A DNA stretch of 64,000 nt, from the NCBI RefSeq assembly GCF_001938565.1, contig NZ_MSYM01000007.1, forward strand, positions 248,001 to 312,000, in the 5' to 3' direction. Below are positions 26,446-34,700 of the stretch, piece after piece. The stretch is from Rhodoferax antarcticus ANT.BR (lineage in GTDB: Bacteria; Pseudomonadota; Gammaproteobacteria; Burkholderiales; Burkholderiaceae_C). The notes under the pieces are model-generated. The model had not been told where the DNA came from. It saw only the letters and a program-made list of their open reading frames with translations, and made no database searches. How positions within the stretch are numbered: the stretch's first letter is position 1; each line of letters begins with the position of its first letter. The translations under genes were made by a program, and so were the position numbers.

Positions 26446-26490
26446 CCCGATGGTGCTAAAGGCAAAACCGGGTGGGCTGGCATCTTTAGC
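26446..26490 (-). promoter_or_regulatory. metX: metX leader with interleaved complementary segments
   Basis: Reading the minus strand, GCTAAAG (26490-26484) can pair with CTTTAGC (26461-26455), and CCCG (26472-26469) with CGGG (26449-26446). The order A-B-A'-B' permits either an H-type pseudoknot or two exclusive hairpins. The second hairpin is followed by six T, so it could act as a terminator. Its place in front of metX suggests SAM sensing, since SAM-II riboswitches are metX pseudoknots in alphaproteobacteria, but I cannot match the SAM-II consensus. Confidence 0.4.
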
Positions 26491-26561
26491 GGTACTTGTT
26501 ACGCGCCCGCAATTCTGTCAAATCGGCGCAGGAATCAGTATAGCAACGCCACCCCAACCCA

Positions 26562-27472
26562 TCAGGGCACCGGTCGCGCCCACCAGTCTGGGCCAAATTG
26601 CCCTTGTAGCCAGGCAATGAATTGCGTCACCTTGGCGGGCACCATGCGTGGCGAAGGGAACACTGCGTGGATTTCCTGCTGCGGCAGTTGCCAGCTTTCC
26701 AGCAAACTCACCAGCGTGCCTGCCACCAGCGCGTTGTGCGCCACATAGCGTGGCTAAGCGGCCACACCCAGGCCAGCACGGGCGGCTGCGGCCAGGGTGG
26801 AGAGGTTGTTGGAGCGCAGGTTGCCACGCACTGCCACCGATTCGGTCGCCCCGGTGGGGCCGCTGAAGTGCCAACGCGCATCGCCCTGCACGCTGCTGTA
26901 GATGAGTGCCGTGTGGCTGGCCAGGTCGGACGGCGCCAGCAGCTGGCCGTGCTGCGCCAGGTAATGGGGCGCAGCCACCAGCACCCACGGATTCAGGCCC
27001 AGATAACGCGCGCCCAGCGAGGAGTCCGCCAAGCGCCCCATACGAACGGCCACGTCCACCCCCTGCTCCACCATATTCACATAGCGGTCTTCGCAGTGCA
27101 GGTCCACCTGCAACTGGGGGTTGATGCGCATGAACTGCATCACCAGCGGTGCCAGCACCTGCCGCCCAAAAGCCACCGAGGTGTTGATGCGTAGCGAGCC
27201 CTGTACCTGCGTCTGCATCAGCGCCGCTACTGAGCTGGCTTCTTCCACATGGTGGGCAATCAGCTTGCATTTGTCGTCGTACAGCAAGCCGATCTCGGTC
27301 GGGGTTACGCCCTGGGTGCTGCGGTGCAGCAGGCGCGCACCCAGCTGCGCCTGCATCCGGCCCACCTGCTTGGTGGCGGCGGGTGGCCCACACCCAGTTC
27401 GCCGGCGGCCTTGCTGAACGAGCCCAAGTCCACCACCCGCACAAACAACTTGATCGCCTGAATTCGCTCCAT
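26562..27472 (-). pseudogene. LysR-family transcriptional regulator, decayed
   Basis: The N-terminal helix-turn-helix reads MERIQAIKLFVRVVDLGSFS from ATG 27472. Near 27380 a frameshift occurs, after which the other frame continues ATKQVGRMQAQLGARLLHRS and the whole effector domain (SLRINTSVAFGRQVLAPLVM onward). A TAG at 26754-26756 then interrupts after GLGVAA, with PRYVAHNALVAGTLV in the same frame to 26562. Two lesions make a functional regulator unlikely. It faces gcl across a short divergent region with an intact LysR-type palindrome, so it was probably the regulator of the glyoxylate operon. Confidence 0.85.
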
Positions 27473-27501
27473 AGATTGCCCTCGGTAGTGAGAAGGCAGC
27501 T

Positions 27502-27516
27502 ATTCCACCATGGAAT
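27502..27516. promoter_or_regulatory. LysR-type operator between lysR and gcl
   Basis: ATTCCA-CCA-TGGAAT is a perfect 6-bp dyad that also fits the T-N11-A pattern of LysR-type binding sites. It lies in the 144-base divergent region of the decayed lysR and gcl genes. Confidence 0.6.
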
Positions 27517-27616
27517 GAGATAAATGCGCCAGGGCGGCATTCCCTGCAACGCGTGGCGCAGCGACCATCACACCCAAGCCCACCCCGCAACCTTATTAAA
27601 CCGATTGGAGACCCTC

Positions 27617-29260
27617 ATGCCAAAGATGAAAGCAGCCATGGCCGAGGGCTACACCCGCGCCCGCGCCGACAACATTGGTGTGTGCATTGGCACCAGCGGC
27701 CCAGCGGGCACCGACATGATCACCGGCCTGTATTCGGCCAGCGCCGACAGCATTCCGATTCTGTGCATCACAGGTCAGGCGCCCCGTGCCCGGCTTTACA
27801 AGGAAGACTTTCAGGCGGTAGACATTGAGTCGATTGCCAAGCCGGTCACTAAATGGGCTGTCACGGTGCGCGAACCAGCGTTGGTGCCGCGTGTCTTCCA
27901 GCAAGCCTTTCACCTGATGCGCTCAGGCCGGCCGGGGCCGGTGCTGATTGATTTGCCGATTGACGTGCAATTGGCCGAGATCGAGTTTGACATCGACACC
28001 TATGAGGCACTGCCCGCCTACAAGCCAGCCGCTACGCGCAAGCAAATCGAGAAGGCGCTGAACATGCTCGCCGCCTCGACCAAGCCGCTGATCATTGCCG
28101 GAGGCGGCATCATCAATGCCGACGCGGCTGACCTGCTGGTGGAACTGGCCGAACTCACCGGCGTGCCGGTGATTCCCACGCTGATGGCCTGGGGCGCTAT
28201 TCCTGATGACCAGCCGCTGATGGCGGGCATGTGCGGCCTGCAAACCAGCCACCGCTACGGCAACGCCACATTGCTGGCCAGCGACTTTTGTTTAGGCATT
28301 GGCAACCGCTGGGCGAACCGCCACACCGGCTCGGTTGAGGTCTACACCCAGGGCCGCAAATTTGTCCATGTGGACATTGAGCCTACGCAGATCGGCAGGG
28401 TCTTTAACCCCGATTTGGGCATCGTCAGCGACGCCAAAATAGCCCTGGAGCTGTTGGTGCAGGTGGCGCGCGAACGCCAGGCCGCTGGCACCCTGCGCGA
28501 CTACAGCGAGTGGGCCGCCCGCTGTGCCGAGCGCAAACGGCTGATGCAGCGCAAAACTGCCTATGACAATGTGCCCATCAAGCCGCAGCGCGTTTACCAG
28601 GAGATGAATGCAGCGTTTGGCCGCGACACGGTTTTTGTCTCCACCATCGGTCTGAGCCAGATTGCAGGCGCGCAGTTTCTGCGAGTGTTTGGGCCGCGCC
28701 AGTGGATCAACTGCGGCCAGGCTGGGCCGCTGGGCTGGACCATTCCCGCCGCGCTGGGCGTGGTGGCAGCGGACCCAACGAAAACCGTGGTCGGCTTGAG
28801 TGGTGACTACGACTTCCAGTTTCTGGTGAAAGAGCTCGCTGTGGGTGCGCAGTTCCGCCTGCCCTATGTGCAGGTGCTGGTCAACAACAGCTACCTGGGC
28901 CTGATCCGCTAGGCGCAAAGCGGCTTTGAGATGGATTACTGCGTGCAACTCGCCTTTGACAACCAGAACGTCAGCGACCCGACCTTGCAAGGTTACCGCG
29001 TGGACCACAAAGCGGTGGTGCAAGGCCTGGGCTGCAAAGCGTTGCGCGTCACCGACCCGGCCCAGCTGCAGGGCGCGCTGCGTCAGGCGCAAAGCATGGC
29101 CCGGGAGTTTCGCGTGCCAGTGGTGGTGGAGGTGATTTTGGAGAGGGTCACCAACATCGCCATGGGCACCGAGATCAATGCCATCAACGAGTTTGAAGAC
29201 ATTGAGTGCCTACACCCGGCGGGCCGCGAAGGCCTGGTGGCTGCCGGTCTGCTGGAATAA
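27617..29260 (+). pseudogene. gcl: glyoxylate carboligase, deleted near the N-terminus and interrupted by TAG
   Basis: The thiamine-dependent enzyme joins two glyoxylates to tartronate semialdehyde. After MPKMKA the sequence jumps directly to [19 protein letters not shown]: about 50 residues that hold the start of the pyrimidine-binding domain are missing compared with the E. coli protein as I recall it. The rest is well conserved ([38 protein letters not shown]). A TAG at 28910-28912 interrupts YLGLIR-TAG-AQSGFEMDYC, where homologues have Gln; the frame then continues to 29260. Both lesions argue for loss of function, though the downstream genes look intact. Confidence 0.9.
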
Positions 29261-29288
29261 TCCATCGCAATTAAAAACAGGAGAAGAC

Positions 29289-30083
29289 ATGCCCCGCTTT
29301 GCCGCCAACCTGACCATGCTGTTTACCGAGGTGCCGTTTCTGCAGCGCTTTGAGCGTGCCGCCAGCGCCGGCTTCACCGCTGTGGAGTTTTTGTTTCCCT
29401 ATGCCTGGCCTGCTGAGGTCATCAAAGCCGAGCTAGACCAACACGGCCTGACACTGGTGCTGCACAACCTGCCCGCCGCAGACTGGGAAGCTGGTGAGCG
29501 CGGCATCGCCTGCCACCCGGACCGGGTGCAGGAATTTTGTGCCGGCGTGCGCCAAGGCATCAGCTATGCCAAGGCCTTGGGCGTGTCGCAACTCAATTGC
29601 CTGGCAGGCAAGGCCCCGGCTGGCGTGGCGGATGCGCTGCTGCGCCAAACGCTGGTACAAAACCTGCGTTTTGCCGCCGCCGAGCTGAAAAACGTCGGGC
29701 TCAAACTGCTCATCGAGCCCATCAACACCTATGACATTCCCGGGTTTTATGTCAACCGCACCGCGCAGGCGCTGGCGATTCTGGACGAGGTCGGCGCTGA
29801 CAACGCCTATCTGCAGTACGACGTCTACCACGCGCAGCGCATGGAAGGCGAGCTGGCCGCTACGCTGCAGCAGCACTTGGCGCGCATCGGCCATATCCAG
29901 CTCGCCGACAACCCGGGCCGCCATGAGCCCGGCACCGGCGAAATTAATTTCCGCTACCTTTTGGCGCGACTCGACGAGCTAGGCTACACCGGCTGGGTTG
30001 GGTGCGAGTACAAACCGCTAACCACCACGCTGGCTGGCGTGGGCTGGCGCGAAAACATCGACCCCAGCCACGCAGCCGGTTGA
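29289..30083 (+). CDS. hyi: hydroxypyruvate isomerase
   Basis: Interconverts hydroxypyruvate and tartronate semialdehyde. A 264-residue TIM-barrel of the xylose-isomerase-like family, with FAANLTMLFTEVPFLQRF at the N-terminus, the conserved LIEPINTYDIPGFYV near 150 and QYDVYHAQRMEGEL near 180 with metal-binding Glu and Asp. ATG at 29289 has AGGAGA upstream; the longer frame extends only into gcl. It lies 28 bases after gcl and appears intact. Confidence 0.93.
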   Translation: MPRFAANLTMLFTEVPFLQRFERAASAGFTAVEFLFPYAWPAEVIKAELDQHGLTLVLHNLPAADWEAGERGIACHPDRVQEFCAGVRQGISYAKALGVSQLNCLAGKAPAGVADALLRQTLVQNLRFAAAELKNVGLKLLIEPINTYDIPGFYVNRTAQALAILDEVGADNAYLQYDVYHAQRMEGELAATLQQHLARIGHIQLADNPGRHEPGTGEINFRYLLARLDELGYTGWVGCEYKPLTTTLAGVGWRENIDPSHAAG

Positions 30084-30118
30084 ACCCGACCAAAACATCC
30101 ACACACGGAGAACACTGT

Positions 30119-31051
30119 ATGAACACTGCATCCTCACGTTTGGGCTTTATTGGTATGGGCACCATGGGCGCACCCATGGCCGGCCATTTGATCGCCGCCG
30201 GGCACACGCTATTTGTGCACACGCGCAGCAAGGTGCCCGACGCCATCGCCCACAGCGTGGCCACGGTTTGCGCCACAGCGCGTGCGGTGGCGGAACAAGC
30301 CGACATCATTTTCCTGATGGTGCCTGACACGCCAGACGTGGAAGCGGCGCTGTTTTCTGAGCACGGTGTGGCGTCCGCTGTGCAGGGCGTGCAGCGCAGC
30401 GCAGACGGGCACGGCGGCAAAGTTGTGGTGGACATGAGCAGCATCTCACCCATTGCCACCAAAGCCTTTGCGCAAAATATCAACGCACTGGGCTGCGATT
30501 ACCTCGACGCGCCAGTGTCGGGCGGCGAAGTCGGTGCCAAAAATGCCACGCTGTCGATCATGGTGGGTGGCCCAGAGGCCGCCTTTGAGAAGGTTAAGCC
30601 GCTGTTTGCGCTGATGGGCAAAAACATCACTCTGGTGGGTGGCAACGGCCACGCCCAGACCGCCAAAGTGGCGAATCAGATCATCGTTGCGCTGAACATT
30701 GAAGCCGTGGCCGAAGCCCTGCTGTTTGCCGCCCGCGCCGGTGCTGACCCGGAACGCGTGCGCCAGGCTTTAATGGGTGGTTTTGCCGCCTCGAAAATTC
30801 TGGAATTGCATGGCGAGCGCATGGTCAAGCGCACTTTCAACCCCGGTTTTCGTATTGAACTGCACCAGAAAGACCTCAACCTGGCGCTCAGCAGCGCCCG
30901 TGCGCTGGGCGTCTCACTGCCCAACACCGCCACCGCGCAAGAGCTGTTCAACTCCTGCGTTGCCCACGCCGGCAAAGCCTGGGACCACTCGGCCATGGTG
31001 CGCGCCCTGGAAATGATGGCGAATTTCGACATCGGCCAGCAGCCTGCCTGA
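30119..31051 (+). CDS. glxR: 2-hydroxy-3-oxopropionate (tartronate semialdehyde) reductase
   Basis: NAD(P)H-dependent reduction of tartronate semialdehyde to D-glycerate. The protein has 310 residues. The Rossmann motif GFIGMGTMGAPMAGHL is at residues 9-24, the substrate motif DAPVSGGEVGAKNATLS near 125, and catalytic Lys in GGNGHAQTAKVANQI near 175. An ATG at 30119 with CGGAGAA upstream is the start. An insert near residue 85 (VQGVQRSADGHG) resembles that of other Comamonadaceae homologues. Third gene of the glyoxylate-to-glycerate operon. Confidence 0.93.
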   Translation: MNTASSRLGFIGMGTMGAPMAGHLIAAGHTLFVHTRSKVPDAIAHSVATVCATARAVAEQADIIFLMVPDTPDVEAALFSEHGVASAVQGVQRSADGHGGKVVVDMSSISPIATKAFAQNINALGCDYLDAPVSGGEVGAKNATLSIMVGGPEAAFEKVKPLFALMGKNITLVGGNGHAQTAKVANQIIVALNIEAVAEALLFAARAGADPERVRQALMGGFAASKILELHGERMVKRTFNPGFRIELHQKDLNLALSSARALGVSLPNTATAQELFNSCVAHAGKAWDHSAMVRALEMMANFDIGQQPA

Positions 31052-31082
31052 CCTAACCACCCGACAGCCACCCAGCCATGCC

Positions 31083-32378
31083 ATGAAGAAGCCCATGAAC
31101 CCCACTGCAGCCACGGAGTTGCTGCGCCGCCTGTTTGCAGCCGCCATTGCCAGCGCCCAACCGGCGCGCTGTGTGCCAGCGCACCTGCCCCACCCGCAAG
31201 AGCTGGGCAGCGGGCGGCTGGTGGTGATTGGTGCGGGCAAGGCCAGCGCCGCCATGGCCCGTGCGGTGCAAGACCATTGGGCCGGACCACTGAGCGGGCT
31301 GGTGGTGACCCGCTATGGCTACAGCGTGCCGTGCGAGCGCATCGAGATCGTGGAGGCCGCGCACCCGGTGCCGGATGATGCTGGTGCGCAGGCCGCCCAA
31401 CGGCTGCTGGAGACTGTGCAAGGCCTGAACGAAGACGACATCGTTTTATGCCTGATTTCTGGTGGCGGTTCAGCCCTTTTGCCCTTACCCATCAAGGGTT
31501 TAACGCTATCAGACAAGCAGCAAGTCAATCGCGCGCTGCTGGCCAGCGGTGCGAGTATCAGCGAGATAAACTGTGTGCGCCGCCACCTCTCGGCCATCAA
31601 GGGTGGGCGCCTGGCTGCAGCCTGCCACCCGGCGCGGGTCATCACCTTGCTGCTGTCGGACGTGCCAGGCGACAACCCAATGGACATCGCCTCTGGCCCC
31701 ACGGTGGCCGATCCCACCACTTGCCAGGACGCGCTGGAGATTGTGCGGCGCTACGGCATGACGCCACCGCCGGCCGTGCTGGAAGTGCTGGAAAGCGGCC
31801 GTGGCGAGTCGGTCAAACCGGGCGATGCGCGCCTAGCCCGCGCAGAGACACGCATGATTGCCACGCCACAAACGGCACTGGAAGCCGCCGCCAGCGTCGC
31901 CCGCGAACACGGTTTTGCCGCGCACATTCTGGGCGACGCCTGGGAGGGCGAGGCACGCGAGGTGGGCAAGGTGCTGGCCGGTATGGCTCTGCAGGTGGCG
32001 CAACGCGGCCAGCCGTTTCAGGCACCGTGTGTGCTGCTGTCTGGTGGCGAAACCACGGTAACCGTGCGCGGCCAGGGCCGTGGCGGGCGCAATGTGGAGT
32101 GCCTGCTGTCGCTGGCCATCGCCCTGCGCGGCCAAAGCGGCGTGTTTGCCCTGATGGGCGACACCGACGGTGTGGACGGGCAGGAAGAAATTGCCGGTGC
32201 CATCGCCACGCCCGACACCCTGTCACGCGCCTGGGCGCAAGGCCTGCCCCCGCTGGCGCATCTGGCCAACAACAACGGTCACGGTTTTTTTGAAGCCCTG
32301 GGCGACAGCGTGGTGACCGGCCCCACCCTCACCAATGTGAACGACTTTCGGGTGGTACTGATTCAAAGCGCTGCTTAA
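31083..32378 (+). CDS. ttuD: glycerate 2-kinase / TtuD-type (DUF4147-MOFRL) protein
   Basis: Phosphorylates D-glycerate to 2-phosphoglycerate; older annotations call the family hydroxypyruvate reductase. The protein has 431 residues. The N-terminal DUF4147 domain has VVIGAGKASAAMARAV near 45 and LISGGGSALLPLP near 123; the C-terminal MOFRL domain has LSGGETTVTVRGQGRGGRN near 320 and DTDGVDG near 362. It would feed glycerate from glxR into glycolysis. A diverged copy of its last 60 codons lies at 33640-33824, after the MBL gene. Repeat copy 4 follows its stop. Confidence 0.92.
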   Translation: MKKPMNPTAATELLRRLFAAAIASAQPARCVPAHLPHPQELGSGRLVVIGAGKASAAMARAVQDHWAGPLSGLVVTRYGYSVPCERIEIVEAAHPVPDDAGAQAAQRLLETVQGLNEDDIVLCLISGGGSALLPLPIKGLTLSDKQQVNRALLASGASISEINCVRRHLSAIKGGRLAAACHPARVITLLLSDVPGDNPMDIASGPTVADPTTCQDALEIVRRYGMTPPPAVLEVLESGRGESVKPGDARLARAETRMIATPQTALEAAASVAREHGFAAHILGDAWEGEAREVGKVLAGMALQVAQRGQPFQAPCVLLSGGETTVTVRGQGRGGRNVECLLSLAIALRGQSGVFALMGDTDGVDGQEEIAGAIATPDTLSRAWAQGLPPLAHLANNNGHGFFEALGDSVVTGPTLTNVNDFRVVLIQSAA

Positions 32379-32390
32379 GTAACACCTAAT

Positions 32391-32430
32391 TTCATAGCTG
32401 CTTGCGCTTTATCCGTAAGGGCTAGAGGCC
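32391..32430 (+). repeat. palindromic intergenic repeat, copy 4
   Basis: Near-consensus copy directly after ttuD. Similarity with copy 5 extends to about 32443 (TAAAAGGCTTATAA), showing that the two belong to one duplicated block. Confidence 0.85.
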
Positions 32431-32723
32431 TAAAAGGCTTATAAATCTGCAAGCCATGCCCCAACCCCTGAGCCTTGAAGATCAGCGCAGATGCCAGGTC
32501 AGATGCCAGGTCTGGGGTGTTTGCTGGCACTAAGGGCTCGTCGCGCAATAACATGCACATTTGTCTTGTCAGCTTCTGGGGCGTTGCGTCGTTCCAAATC
32601 GGCACGTTTTACGCCTAGCACGGCATCCCAAATCCGACACCCAAATGCACAGCTTAAGCCGTAACGAGCCCTTACTATGGTCGTCGGTTCGTGCCAGACA
32701 CAACTTATCAAAGGAGCGTTTCA
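32431..32723. other. non-coding stretch before the MBL gene
   Basis: No gene recognised. It contains a perfect 12-base tandem duplication (AGATGCCAGGTC twice, near 32490). The ribosome-binding site of the next gene (AAAGGAG) lies at its end. Confidence 0.5.
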
Positions 32724-33557
32724 ATGAAAGTAACTGTGGTGATTGACAATGCCGTTCCACCGGGAATGCGCAGCCCCTTTGTCGCCGAACATGGCCTGGC
32801 TCTGCTGATTGAGAGCGAGGGCAAACGGGTTCTTTTCGATACTGGGCAGACGGGTGCCGTGGTGAACAATCTGAGTCTATTGGGGGTGCATCCTGCAAGC
32901 CTTGAGGCAGTTGTTTTGAGTCACGGGCATTACGACCATGTTGGCGGCCTGATGCGTGTGCTTCAGCATGCCGCCAAGCCGCTGCCGGTTTATGCGCACA
33001 GTGACATCTTTCAGACACACATTTCCACGGCGGGTAAAAGGCACTTTATTGGCATACCGTTTACCGAACCCCAATTGAGCAGCCTTGGCGCACAGTGGGT
33101 CTTGTCAAAGGAGCCCGTCGAGATCATTCCCGGCTTGTGGTTCAGCGGCGAGATTCCAAGGCTGACTGACTTTGAAAAAGGCGATGCCAGATTGCTCACC
33201 TGTCAGAGCGACGGCCACTGCGTGGAAGATCTCATTGCAGATGACGTCTCGCTTTTTCATGGCAGCGCGCAAGGTCTCAGGGTCATTGGCGGATGCGCGC
33301 ATGCGGGCATGATCAATACGATCCGCCACGGTCTTGCACTCACCGGCCAGACAAAAATGCACACTTGGATAGGCGGAACCCATCTGGCACCGGTTTCGGC
33401 TGAGCAGCAGCATGCGACTCTTGACGCGCTGCAGGACTATGCGCCAGAGCTGATTGCGGCCAACCACTGCACAGGATTCGCCATGATGGCAACCCTTAGC
33501 CAAAGGTTTGGAGTGCACTTCGTTCCCGCCTTTGTTGGAACTGTCTTTGAGTGGTGA
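32724..33557 (+). CDS. MBL-fold metallohydrolase
   Basis: A 277-residue metallo-beta-lactamase-fold protein resembling the group often annotated as 7,8-dihydropterin-6-yl-methyl-beta-D-ribofuranosylaminobenzene 5'-phosphate synthase-like. Metal ligands are seen in VVLSHGHYDHVGGL (HxHxDH, near residue 70), with further His in GCAHAGMINTI and AANHCTGF. The substrate is unknown. ATG 32724 has AAAGGAG at ideal distance. The gene is inserted between two copies of the ttuD 3' end, so it arrived by insertion or by a duplication event; its codon usage is slightly less GC-biased than that of its neighbours. Confidence 0.85.
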   Translation: MKVTVVIDNAVPPGMRSPFVAEHGLALLIESEGKRVLFDTGQTGAVVNNLSLLGVHPASLEAVVLSHGHYDHVGGLMRVLQHAAKPLPVYAHSDIFQTHISTAGKRHFIGIPFTEPQLSSLGAQWVLSKEPVEIIPGLWFSGEIPRLTDFEKGDARLLTCQSDGHCVEDLIADDVSLFHGSAQGLRVIGGCAHAGMINTIRHGLALTGQTKMHTWIGGTHLAPVSAEQQHATLDALQDYAPELIAANHCTGFAMMATLSQRFGVHFVPAFVGTVFEW

Positions 33558-33639
33558 TGTGGTAAAGCGTTGAAGCGTTGACATGACTTCAGTGAGCCGC
33601 AGTGTCGGGCTCCTTTGGCGTTCACGCTGGGTGCAGGTG

Positions 33640-33824
33640 CAGGTGCCGTGGCTACGCCCGACACCTTGTTACGCGCCTGGGCGCAAGGCCTGGCCCTGCT
33701 GGAACACTTGACCAACAACAACGGCCAAGGGTTTTTTGAAGCCCTGGGCGACAGCGTGGCCACCGGCCCCACCCCTACCAATGTGAACGCTTTTCGGGCG
33801 GTGCTGTTTCAGGCAGCAGCTTGA
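33640..33824 (+). pseudogene. duplicated, diverged 3' end of ttuD
   Basis: Codes for VATPDTLLRAWAQGLALLEH and then NNNGQGFFEALGDSVATGP, closely matching the last 60 residues of the ttuD product (ATPDTLSRAWAQGL, NNNGHGFFEALGDSV). The nucleotide match continues past the stop into repeat copy 5 as it does after ttuD into copy 4. There is no plausible N-terminal part, so this is a gene fragment. Confidence 0.85.
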
Positions 33825-33835
33825 GCAATAATTAA

Positions 33836-33876
33836 TTTGATAGCTACTCACGCTTTATTCATAAGGGCTAGCGGCC
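33836..33876 (+). repeat. palindromic intergenic repeat, copy 5
   Basis: Follows the ttuD fragment, with the same flank TAAAAGGCTTATAA as copy 4. It separates the fragment from the convergent Mn exporter gene. Confidence 0.85.
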
Positions 33877-33890
33877 TAAAAGGCTTATAA

Positions 33891-34448
33891 CTATGCGAGC
33901 AGTGCCCATAACCCGAGGCCCATGAAGATCAGCGCCGAGACAATGTGCACCACGCGCAGCGGCACCAGCCGCGTCATGCGCTCACCCAGCCAGACCACCG
34001 GCGCATTGGCCAGCATCATGCCCAGCGTGGTGCCGGCAATCACCCAGTAATAGGCGCTGTACTGCGCCGCCAGCATCACCGTGGCCACCTGGGTTTTGTC
34101 GCCCATCTCGGCCAAAAAAAACGCCACCACGGTGGTGCCAAACACGCCGAAACGCGGTTTGGCGGGCGCATCGTCGTCTTCGATCTTGTCGGGGATCAGC
34201 ATCCACACCGCCATGGCAATGAAGGACGCGCCCAACACCCAGCGCAACACATCTGGCCCCAACGCCGTGTTGACCCAGGCGCCCACCGCACCGGCTAGGG
34301 CGTGGTTGGCGAGGGTGGCCACAAAAATGCCCGCAACAATGGGCCAGGGCTGACGAAAACGCGCGGCCAGAATAAGGGCGAGCAACTGCGTTTTGTCACC
34401 CATCTCCGCCAATGCGACGATGCCGGTAGATACTAAAAAGGCTTCCAT
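33891..34448 (-). CDS. TMEM165/GDT1 (UPF0016)-family Mn2+ exporter
   Basis: A 185-residue membrane protein with six helices and the family's duplicated EMGDKT motif, at residues 15-20 and 114-119 in inverted halves, which form the cation site. The central acidic loop (DKIEDDDAPAKP) is typical. Bacterial members export manganese. The assignment is strengthened by the yybP-ykoY riboswitch immediately upstream (34505-34642), which switches on export genes when Mn2+ is high. Start ATG 34448. Confidence 0.92.
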   Translation of the reverse strand: MEAFLVSTGIVALAEMGDKTQLLALILAARFRQPWPIVAGIFVATLANHALAGAVGAWVNTALGPDVLRWVLGASFIAMAVWMLIPDKIEDDDAPAKPRFGVFGTTVVAFFLAEMGDKTQVATVMLAAQYSAYYWVIAGTTLGMMLANAPVVWLGERMTRLVPLRVVHIVSALIFMGLGLWALLA

Positions 34449-34477
34449 GAGGGTCTCCGGCCGGTTGATGAAACCAA

Positions 34478-34642
34478 TGACTGCGCAGCATCCCCGGCCA
34501 AAAACGGAGGTGCGCAGTCAAAGGTCTCGCCAAAATCCTGTTGCAGGACTTAGCTTGCGCCATGGTGGCCGGTGATGGCCAGGCAAGTCTGTTGACGCAA
34601 GCCCCTCTCAATGAAGAAGGGCGGCTACTCCCCAATGACAGC
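34478..34642 (-). promoter_or_regulatory. yybP-ykoY manganese riboswitch
   Basis: The minus strand carries the element's hallmarks: TTGGGGAGTAGCC (34637-34625) near the 5' side and GCGAGACCTTTG closing it (34531-34519), about 110 bases apart, with hairpins between. Downstream, TGACTGCGCA (34520-34511) pairs perfectly with TGCGCAGTCA (34487-34478), giving an expression-platform stem 30 bases before the start codon. The family senses Mn2+ and activates exporters, which agrees with the gene it precedes. Confidence 0.9.
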
Positions 34643-34700
34643 GAAGATTGTAGAACCCATTGGGTGCGTTGATGGTGGGCGCGGGCCGTGGCCCCACATC

